Positions 56,150-64,000 of a stretch of 64,000 bases of DNA are shown piece by piece (the first letter of the stretch is position 1; the number at the start of each line of letters is the position of its first letter). Made by a program: the position numbers and the translations under genes. The notes beneath the pieces are model-generated. The model was not told where the DNA came from. It saw only the letters and a list, made by a program, of their open reading frames with translations, and made no database searches. Where the stretch lies: positions 8,533,319-8,597,318 of the forward strand of contig CM072808.1 of assembly GCA_037013495.1 (NCBI GenBank), given 5' to 3'. Source of the DNA: Hippophae tibetana. Taxonomy: Eukaryota > Streptophyta > Magnoliopsida > Rosales > Elaeagnaceae.

Positions 56150-57994
56150 TGATAACTAATGAGTGCTCAAAAAACACTAAAATTACCATGATTTTGTGCA
56201 CATTAATTGATTAAAAATATATATATTTATATGTTTTATCATATATTTATATAAATTTGTCTTTTTCGGAATCACAGGTATTTTTATTATTTTCAGGTAT
56301 TTTCACTTAAAAACATAACTCAAAGACTCAAACAGGAATACTGGAAGCAATACATCACAAATATATTAATAAATAAATGGAGAAAGGTCAACAAATATGG
56401 AAAAATTGGACAAAATAAAAAAGGTCAAAAATGGAAAAGTTGGACAAAATGGGTTAAAAAGGTCAAAAAGGAGGAAAACGTACCGCCCAGCTGCCCAGCC
56501 GTTCCGCGCAGCGTGCCCCATAACGCCCAGCAATGTGCGCACCCATGCACCCCATCTGCGCCCAGCCTGCTCCCTTCTACGCCAAGCTGCTACCCATGCA
56601 CCCTATCTGCGCGTAGCTTGCTTCCTTCTACTACCCATCTGCGCGCGTCTGTGCCCAGCCGCCCCTATGATGTCATGCTGACGTCAGCAATTACCACTCC
56701 GCGTTTCCACCATTTTTTAACTTCAAATACACATCAAAACACATTCTCTTCTCTCTTTCTTTCTCTTTTTTCTTAGATTTTTTAGTTTTTCTTAGTTTTT
56801 AGCTTTTCTTAGTTAATTTCTCTTAGTTTTAGAGTTCTTCCCTTTTTGGGAAGAACTAGTTATGTTTTTGTAATTTATTTGCTTTTCGATTCAATAAATG
56901 GGAGTGCAAATTCCGTTTGGAGATTTTCCAGCAACTGGAATAGCATCGAAGTTCTGTAAGGATTTTATTTTCTTTACAGTTATTTTTTATGCTTTATTCT
57001 TACATGTTATATTTAATTTGTCTGTGATTAAATTTAACTGTGTTGGCTATTTGGAAACATGATATAATAATAACGTTGTTATGCTTGCGAAATATTAAAT
57101 AAGTAAAAATCTCTAAAATGAATTGATTTTATTTTTATTCAAGATTTTATATTAAGAATGTTAGAGAGAAATATATTATTTTTCATTACAAACTTAAATC
57201 TAAAAATTAGATTTTAAGGTTTAGTTATCCGGTCTGATTTAGAGTAGTGCTCTTTTATTTGTTGGTACAATCGCCCGGTAGTTAGAGTGAAGCTCTATTT
57301 CAAAAGTTTTTATAAGAATTATTATGTGAAAATGTATTGAGAATATGTTTTCAGTAGTGGTTTTAAAACTTGAAAGTTAGTACTCGGATAATTAAATTAT
57401 TAGGTTTAATTTGGACACCTTGAATAAAGTTTAAACTGTCTAACCCCACCAAAGATGGCATTTAAATGGTTCATTTTTAATCTCTTAGAAAATGGAATTA
57501 ATTTAATTAACCAAATTAGTTATCAACCCCACCCATAGGCGTTAATTGATTTGTTTAGTTAACAAAGAATATCTAACCCCAGCAAAGGTGGTATTCATAT
57601 AAAAAAGAGAGAATCAATAAAATATCAATTTATATCTTTAATAACCTAGATAATATGAGCAAGCATAATTAATTTAGTTATTATATCCATAAATACTTCA
57701 CTATTATAAATGATAAAATTTGCATAGATATTTATTGAATCTGTATCTATGTTTATTTTTATGTAAGTAGATTAAAAACACAAAACCCAAAATATCGTGA
57801 CAGGATGTTTATGATTTAATTTCGTTTTTAAAAGTTTGAATAATAAATTAAAAACCACACATACATTCCTTCCTTAGATCGACCTTGGGAGTATACTTAT
57901 CATTTTCTTCGAAATGATTCGTGCACTTGCGAGAGTTTTATAAATATAAAACCAAAGTATTAGCAGAATCGGCGATGTCGATTTTCGCTCATCA
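56150..57994 (+). repeat. Family H 5' LTR, 1,845 bp
   Basis: It begins TGATAACTAATGAGTGC (a 7-bp insertion relative to the solo LTR) and ends GCTCATCA, followed by a primer site. Relative to 51430-53148 it has two insertions near 57139 and 57260 and a GC-rich U3 (56480-56690). The TATA box of the sister LTR is not preserved. Open frames at 56397-56776 come from the GC-rich repeat and are not genes. Confidence 0.85.
56549..56680 (+). repeat. GC-rich minisatellite in U3
   Basis: About 2.5 units of ~45 bp built on 'acccatgcacccc' + 'atctgcgcccagcctgct' + 'cccttctac'. The base composition stands out sharply from the AT-rich surroundings. Confidence 0.75.
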
Positions 57995-57996
57995 AG

Positions 57997-58017
57997 TTTT
58001 TAGCACCGTTGCCGGGG
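57997..58017 (+). other. Primer-binding site of family H
   Basis: 'tttttagcaccgttgccggg' matches the tggcgccgttgccgggga type with C/G-to-T/A decay, as in the Athila-type element at 16176. Confidence 0.8.
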
Positions 58018-58740
58018 AAGGAATAGAGTTTTTAAATTATTTATCAAAATTTTAAAAATATTTTTGTGCTGTAAATAATTGTGATTTTTTTTGTTTTAGT
58101 AAAAAAAAATAATAATCAAATTTCAAATTTCATAAGAAATAATAAAAAAAATAAAAAAAATAAAAAAAATAAAAAAAATAAAAAAAATAAAATAAAAATA
58201 AAATAAAAATAAAATAAAAATAAAAAAAATAAAAAAATAATTTTTTTAATAATAATAATAATAACTATAGGCTGAATAGTAAAATAATTTAGAAATTTGA
58301 AATTTGAAGTAAAAAAAACTTACCGTTCATGAATAGTAAAAAAATAAAAAATTAAAATTAAAATTAAAAAAAAAAGAATTTTAAGATAAAAAAATAAAAA
58401 ATAAATAAATAATATAGCGTGAATAGTAAAAAAAATTTAGCACTCCAACCTCACTATTAAGCCTACCATTTTCCACTTTCAAAGATCAAACTAAATGTTT
58501 ATTGGCTCTATCAGAATCCATAAAAGTTCAACCAAAAAAGATGGAGAGGGAGTTGACAACTATTTTTATGGTATGGATTTAACAAGTTTCCTTAACCCTT
58601 TTTTTATATGGGATGATGTTAAGAAAAATATTGGTGACACGTGTCCCAAATATAGGTGGGTAGGTCAACATCATAAATATACAATACAAATTATGTAGAA
58701 AACTTGATATTTAATTAAGGAAATTGATTTTTCATTAATA
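58018..58740 (+). other. Family H leader: A-rich microsatellites and a short unidentified frame
   Basis: 58130-58260 is an (AAATAAAA)n-type microsatellite; more A-rich repeats follow to 58400. A 67-codon frame at 58495-58698 (MFIGSIRIHKSS...FFIWDDVKKNIGDTCPKYRWVG) has ordinary amino-acid composition and stands out from the leader. I do not recognise it. No gag follows: the element is cut near 58740. Confidence 0.5.
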
Positions 58741-59660
58741 AAGTTTGGATTACAAGGAAGGTTAAGCTCGTGACTACATAAGTAGAAGTGGCGTCGAGCT
58801 CAAAATTTCAAAAAACATATTGGCCTTAGAATATACTACAATAGTATGCTCAAGCTATAAAAATTAGTGGTCCATCATGACTCTCATTGGAGTCCAAGCC
58901 CTTCTCTTTGTCCCCCTCTTGAGATTACTTAGGCATGTATTGAGGAGTGACCAAGATCTCTAGAATATGATAGTAGTAATACCCCAAGTCTTTATTCTTG
59001 GACTCTATTTTAAAGGATTCCATGACCAACTCATACCCAATCTTAACGCTTAAGGTAAGTTGCTTGGCCATCACATCAAGCTTGGCCTTTTGCCTTTGCT
59101 GTTACAGGCCTCTATCGTAGCCTTAAATATGTTTGGGCCTTCTCAATGTCGCATTTGGATTTTATTTGAGCCTTTTTGAACTCAGCAAGGCCTGGGGTTC
59201 TCATTAAGCTTAACAATGGCCTTAGTATGTTTTTCCTCTTTATCTATAGCCTCACCCCCCAATTATTGACCCTTGCTAGCAACACTGCATACTTTGCTTG
59301 AGTGGAGGTATGACCTTATTTTTCTTGTGTCAATTTATACTTTAAATTCCCTACACTTTGAGCCTTGTCAAACTCTTAAAGTAGTTGTAGCTAAAAGAAA
59401 TAAGAGAAGGCTTAAGGTCAAAAAATATGTCTCAAGACCAAATTTGTAAAAACACAAATTATTATTATAAACATAAGAAGCAAGGTAGGATTAACACACC
59501 TGGTACATGTGGTGATGGATAAGAACCTCAGAGCCTATATCCTCATATATGGCCTCGAGCTACTTCTCATGAGCTTCAATAGTTTGTGGGATGGGTTAGA
59601 TGCTTAGGAGGATCTCAAGGTTTACAAATAATCCTATGTGGGGTGTTGTCTCTTTTAGGA
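58740..59660 (-). pseudogene. Antisense coding remnant with possible intron
   Basis: On the minus strand, coding-like text with coiled-coil character runs from about 59390 to 58850: KRLK, KAKLDVMAKQLTLSVKIGYELVMESFKIESKNKDLGYYYYHILEIL (written in two frames). Upstream, 'accag|gtgtgt' at 59497 is a good donor and 'tcttttag' near 59392 a good acceptor, suggesting a ~105-bp intron. Some Tat elements carry an extra ORF antisense to gag-pol; this could be one, since it lies downstream of a Tat pol. Equally it could belong to another element. I cannot name the protein. Confidence 0.35.
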
Positions 59661-59665
59661 GAACA

Positions 59666-61304
59666 TGAAAATGTGCAAGTATATACAGTCACAAGTAATA
59701 ATATGATAAGTAAAATATCGTTCCCACAGAGATTTGTTACTAGTGTTCGTTAATTACTAAAATTATTTCAACCTGATTCTATCCAAACAGTCGATAGTTT
59801 GATGTTGTTTGACTAACTAATTTTTATAACAGTTTATAAGAAAATTCTAGGATTGCAGTTTCACTAAATTAATCCACTTGAATCATATTATTTTCTCTTG
59901 ATTTATGTTCTCGTATTTTAAGTTGTTAACCAAGAACTCCTAATTTATCCATATATTTCTTCTGAGCTCCATATAGGCACATCTCGCTAAAATAATTCAC
60001 TATATTCCTATGAGAATTGAGTTCACCCAAATTTATTAAGTTCTAAGTTCTCAAATAGTTACACGTACAATAAAGGTATATTCCTATCCCTTATATATAT
60101 ATGCTATTTTATCACGAGCAACACACAAAAATGCCCTTTTCAAGTTTATTTAAGTGTCACAGATAAATTAATTAAGCACATATAAAATAAACAACTTAAA
60201 ACTGTTCCATAAATCATTCAAAAATAATTAATTCAAGTTTCATAATTTAAGCTACACTGCAACCCTAGAACAAATAAATTAGTTCATAGCAGAAATTAAA
60301 ATTACAATACAACAATAATCAGATATTTTAGAGAAATAAAATTTAAAAGAAAAAAGATTAGGAGAAACTCTTTCACGATTCCTCAATGAAAAATAATGTT
60401 TTTCCCTTTTCTTCTTCTTCGCTGTCTTCTTTCTCTCTATTTCCTAACAAAATAACAACATAAACAGTTAAAGATAAGTTTCTGCGTGTTGTAGAGAACA
60501 CGTAGAGAAGAAGCTAAAAAAAATTGAAATGATCTGGAAAATTATGAAAAACTAAAAACTAAAAAAAGATCTTTCCTCTCGTCTAAATTATATCACCCCA
60601 AACAATTTTTTTTTCAAAATGCATGTAGTGGGGAAAAAATACATAGAAAATAATAAAAAGCATACATGCATGGAGACAACAAATAACCAGCTGGAAGAGG
60701 GCGCCGTTTCTGCGTTTTGTATTTCACAAAATGCATGCCACGTGTCCCCATATGATTGGCTGGAAGAATAAGGAGACACGAAGTTTACATGGACGTATCG
60801 CACAAGAATTTTATCTTGTAGTAGACATGTGGGTGACGCAGAATGAGCTAGAAAGTGGGTGTCGTTTCTGCGTTTTCATTTTACCAAACACATGGCACGT
60901 GTCATCATCAAATTTGCTAGAAGATTAATCTAGACACGTGGCCACTTCTTATTTGGTGAAATGGGACGATGCACACAGTTTAAATGGAATGCGTCACAAG
61001 GGAAGGGCTCTTGTGCAGACACGTGGGTCCCACCCTCAACACTCTGTGCAGCGTGTAATCCAGAAAACTGGGTCCAATCGCCTATGTCGCGTCTATCTTA
61101 CACATGCCTGATCCTCACCGTTGATTGCCTGATCGGACGGTGCGTGTTGTGCGTTGATAATGGCGTGCGTGGTCCTCTTCCTGCATAGATGACAAATTTT
61201 TTGATGGGTCTACGAGATGACAAACTCATGCAACTAATGTATCAAGGAATATAACCTATATTACAATAGTAACTGTAGTTTACAAAGTCAAATAAGTAAA
61301 TGCA
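59666..61304 (-). mobile_element. Solo LTR with G-box cluster, GAACA target duplication
   Basis: On the minus strand it starts TGCATTTACTTATTTG and ends ACTTGCACATTTTCA; GAACA is found on both sides (59661-59665 and 61305-61309). The U5-like end ('gtgggaacgatattttactta', 'acttgtgac') is the kind found before Athila-type primer sites, but none follows here, so it is a solo LTR. Part of U3 (60680-61180) is unusually GC-rich. Open frames at 60588-61188 lie inside it and are not genes. Confidence 0.7.
60690..61030. promoter_or_regulatory. Repeated CACGTG (G-box/ABRE-like) cluster in U3
   Basis: Exact CACGTG at 60739-60744, 60896-60901, 60935-60940 and 61020-61025, in ACGTGTC or ACGTGG contexts. 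They sit in two diverged ~155-bp direct repeats, each starting with 'gtttctgcgtttt' (60708 and 60865) followed by 'catg(c/g)cacgtgtc'. G-boxes bind bZIP and bHLH factors in plants; activity here is inferred. Confidence 0.6.
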
Positions 61305-61309
61305 GAACA

Positions 61310-61840
61310 GTTAATACAACCATATCACCTCAAAAGACTAATGATAAAGGAAAAGAGAAGAAGAATTTTTGGTAAAACAGACAATCTGATGGATCGTCAG
61401 ATAGTAACTTATTTGGAAGTCCTTGGCATCACCTTATACCTATCACAACTACAATTGACTAGGACATCTCAAGTGCAATTGTCCCAGCTCAATACTGGAC
61501 AATGTAGAGAAGGATCGCAATCAAGTTTTTATTCTAGAGCTTCAAATACCTGGAAGATTTCTCAAGGGTCAACTTAACAAACTGGTCGTTACCCTAAACA
61601 TAATTTTCAACACTCTAGGAGATCATTCAAAGAACACTCATTAAGATCCTATCAACAACCTATGAAATATTCCCAACTACCTTCCAATATGACACCAACT
61701 TTACAACATCAAACATTTACCTATGGAAAGGACAAGGGTAAAGGCATTACCACTAAGAAACAAGGAATGCAGGGTTAAGCCTTTATGATAGCTAGTAGGT
61801 AAGGAGGATCAACATCAATGAAGTTATGGAAGGTACAATT
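61310..61840 (+). pseudogene. Gypsy gag C-terminal part
   Basis: The frame 61341-61577 (KEKRRRIFGKTDNLMDRQIV...) and following text (TGRYPKHNFQHSRRSFKEHS, then GKDKGKGITTKKQGMQG, AFMIASR) correspond to the region after the capsid and up to protease in chromovirus-type gag. No zinc-knuckle cysteines are seen. Upstream capsid and LTR are missing, being cut at or before 61305. Confidence 0.78.
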
Positions 61841-62270
61841 CTATTATATCACTCTTAGGTTTGAGTACTTTTTGATACTAGTACAACTCATTCATTCATT
61901 TCATTAGCTTGTGCCCAAATGTTAGAATTTGATTATAAAGCCATTGAAACCCCTCTTACCTTAAATAATTATCTTAGAGCCTTTTTGAATATCTTGTTTA
62001 TTTGAAAACATTTTTCAGTCAACTTCAATGGTCATCGATTCCTAGCTGATCTCGTTATACTCTATATGAGTTATTTCGACATCATTTTAGGAATGGACTG
62101 ACTGACCAAGTATCATCTAATTGTAAATTACTTTGAAAAGAAGGTTACCTTCCAAACTCTTAAAGGTTTAGAAATCCTATTTTATGGCAAAAATGAGTAC
62201 ATCCTTCTAGCGTTTTCCTTAAATACCACCTAAGTAGAAGGAAAAACTAGCAAGAATGGCTTTCCTAAGT
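61841..62270 (+). pseudogene. Gypsy aspartic protease, active site mutated
   Basis: FDTSTTHSFISLACAQMLEFDYK begins near 61872: the catalytic DTG has become DTS. NGHRFLADLVILYMSYFDIILGMDWL is at 62025-62100 and KKVTFQTLKGLEILFYGKNEYILLA follows. The ILGMDWL segment is characteristic of chromovirus protease. Length is close to complete. Confidence 0.88.
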
Positions 62271-63090
62271 TCTCTAGAAGTAGACATAGACAATGGAAGT
62301 AGCTTAGCATGGATACTAATGGTAAACGAATACTGGGATGTGTTTCCAAAAGAATTACCTGAACTCCCTCTAACTTAAGAAATTGATTTTATGATTGAGT
62401 TGTATCCTAGAACTACACCAATATCCATCACTTCTTATTGTATGGAACTTCTAGAAAAAAAAAAGAACTGATTAGTTAGATGAGCTATTAGAAAAGGATT
62501 CATTCAACCAAGTTTATCACTCTGGGGAGCACATGTTCTTTTTGTCAAGAAGGATGGAAGTTTTAGACTCTGCGTTGATTACCATCAATTTAAAAAAATA
62601 ACCATAAAGAGAAAAGAATCTATTATCTTGGATTGATAAATTATTTGACCAACTTGGAGAAGCAAGTTTCTTCTTAAAGATCAATCTCCAATCAAGATAC
62701 ACCAACTGAGGGTCAAAGAGTCGGATATACCTAAAACTTCTTTCCATATGTAGTATGGGAATTGTGAATTTCATGTCATTCCATTTAGACTAATACTCTT
62801 ATTGCTTTTATGGATTTAATGAATTGGGTATTTTGACCTTACTTACATCAATTTATCATTGTGTTTATTGATAACATATTAATTTATTCAAGGATTTATG
62901 AAGAGTATGAACAATATGTCAAGATTTCTCTACAAACTCTAAAGGAACATCAATTATATGAAAATTTTGAGAAGTGTGACTTGTGGTGTACCGAAGTCAA
63001 ATTCCTTGAACATGTTGTATCAAGAAGAGGTGTTATGGATCCTTCAAAAATTGAAGCCGTATTAAATTGGAGTCAACTAAGGATATGAAT
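62271..63090 (+). pseudogene. Gypsy reverse transcriptase, active site mutated
   Basis: Pre-RT LAWILMVNEYWDVFPKELPELP-like text at 62305-62370; [32 protein letters not shown] at 62495-62590; LGEASFFLKINL near 62655; and the catalytic region in the open frame from 62861, MFIDNILIYSRIYEEYEQYVK: the FIDD box has become FIDN. KFLEHVVSRRGVMDPSKIEAVLNW follows. Stops and shifts lie between the blocks. The minus-strand ORF 62517-62774 is a shadow. Confidence 0.9.
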
Positions 63091-64000
63091 GATGTATGAA
63101 GTTTCCTTGGGTTAGCCAAATATTATCGACATTTTATGCAAGACTTCTCAAAGATTGCTCGAGAATTGTCAAGACTTACTAGAAAAGGAGTCAAATTATT
63201 ATGAGACGAAGCTTGTGAAAGGGCATTCCAAGAATTGAAAACATGACTTGCTATAGCACCGATCCTCACTATGCCAGATAGTATAGAACCTTACATGGTA
63301 TTTATAGATGCTTCGTTGCAAGGCCTTGAGTACCTCTTAATGGAAAATGACCAAGTAGTTCCCTATGGATCCTGACAACTCAAATTTCACGAGAAAAACT
63401 ACCCAACTCATGACTTAGAGCTAGAAGCAATGGTCTTAACTCTAAAGATGTGGAGATTCTGCCTTTATGGTTCCATATTCCAAAATCTCAAACCACAAGA
63501 GTCTTAAACATCTATTCACTTAAAAGATCTCAATTTGAGACAAAGAAGATAGATAGAGTATCTTCAAGACTATGGCTTCACTTTGCAATATCACCCTAGA
63601 AAATACTATGGAAGATGCTATAAGTCATAAGTCAAGCTTTGTTGCAAAAATGATGTTCAATCCCTAGCAAAATACCCAAACTATGGAAGGTTACGAGCTC
63701 AATTTGTACGATAATAGAGGACAAGTATTTCTATACAACCTCAAAACTAGTCCTACCTCACTAGAGAACATCAAGGTAGCCAAATCTAATGATCCTGAAT
63801 TTTTTTAAGTATAGTGTAGGATGAATGAAAGAGATATGGTGGAAGCATGGACTTAAAATAGAGGAGAATTTCATTTCCATGGATAGATTACAATACCTGC
63901 CAATGATTATTTGAGATAAGAAATTATAGGAGAAGCATATAGGTCAAAATTTACGGTACATCTTGGAAGCATAGAAATGTATCATGATTTGAATAGGACC
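63091..64000 (+). pseudogene. Gypsy RNase H and start of integrase, runs off the window
   Basis: SFLGLAKYYRHFMQDFSKIARELSRLTRKGVK at 63100-63190; RNase H proper near 63290-63480 (MVFIDASLQGLEYLLMENDQVV, KNYPTHDLELEAMVLTLKMWRFCLYG), with the catalytic Asp of FIDAS and Glu of LELEA still present. LNLRQRR and IEYLQDYGFTLQYHPRK follow to 63605, then the linker into integrase to the right edge, where MYHD-like text (63978) begins the zinc-finger domain. Confidence 0.85.

Larger units (their letters stand above)
46968..59660 (+). mobile_element. Tat-type gypsy element with several LTRs inserted
   Basis: 5' LTR 46968-47991 (itself split by a solo LTR), primer site 47992, gag to 49150, protease to 50140, RT to 51300, a solo LTR at 51430-53148, RNase H and integrase to 55870, then a post-pol region. 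A second foreign LTR with leader starts at 56150, followed by an antisense coding remnant at 58740-59660 that may be this element's extra ORF. No 3' LTR was recognised, so the right limit is an estimate. Confidence 0.7.

Noticed and set aside
56397-56776. Two overlapping proline/cysteine-rich open frames
   Set aside because: They arise from the GC-rich minisatellite in an LTR; stop-free by composition only.
60588-61188. Open frames on both strands in a GC-rich patch
   Set aside because: Inside an LTR U3 with regulatory-type repeats; no domain recognised.
62517-62774. 85-codon minus-strand open frame
   Set aside because: Shadow of the plus-strand RT.
1-64000. tRNA, rRNA, bacterial-type or organellar genes
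   Set aside because: None recognised by eye; the tRNA-like strings found are all retrotransposon primer-binding sites next to LTR ends.

Overview
This window looks like repeat-rich nuclear DNA of a flowering plant, most likely a eudicot. It is very AT-rich. Almost all recognisable coding sequence is decayed LTR-retrotransposon protein of plant types: Ty1/copia, Athila- and Tat-type Ty3/gypsy, and chromovirus-type gypsy. Primer-binding sites match the plant initiator-Met tRNA pattern or the 'cgttgccgggga' pattern. The species cannot be named from sequence alone. I see no rRNA, tRNA, CRISPR array or bacterial-type operon. The only host-gene candidate is one exon at 4894-5080 on the minus strand, which opens a BRCT domain and ends at a good splice donor. 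The rest of that gene is not visible.

Layout. (1) 1-7348: a minus-strand copia pol remnant (1-1900), a truncated plus-strand copia element (LTR 3005-3392, gag to 4279), the BRCT exon with its leader (4894-5640), then empty AT-rich DNA. (2) 7349-27343: nest 1. A minus-strand gypsy element (family A) holds a plus-strand gypsy element (family B, 8598-22505). B's 3' LTR holds an Athila-type element (14629-21337). A separate copia-type solo LTR (22780-24394, perfect CTCTT target duplication) sits in A's internal region. A itself carries a tandem LTR-internal-LTR-internal arrangement. (3) 27419-31189: a second family A element, head-to-head with the first, so two ~820-bp LTRs form an inverted repeat 75 bp apart. 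(4) 31190-46966: nest 2. A gypsy element with a very long LTR (family E) is broken in its gag by a minus-strand family B element (36168-46966). That element is broken by a pol-less copia element (40485-45572, perfect TGATG target duplication). (5) 46968-61304: nest 3. A Tat-type gypsy element has solo LTRs inserted in its own LTR (47035-47668), between RT and RNase H (51430-53148), and beyond pol (56150-58017 with leader; 59666-61304). (6) 61305-64000: a plus-strand chromovirus-type gag-pro-pol that runs off the window.

No element has a complete open reading frame and every pol is broken by stops, frameshifts and deletions. The interest lies in the insertion order, readable from target duplications and interrupted reading frames; in the regulatory content of some LTRs (heat-shock-element-like repeats, a G-box cluster); in the large LTR inverted repeat; and in the isolated BRCT exon. 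Family letters A, B, D, E and so on are my labels for this window, not database names.
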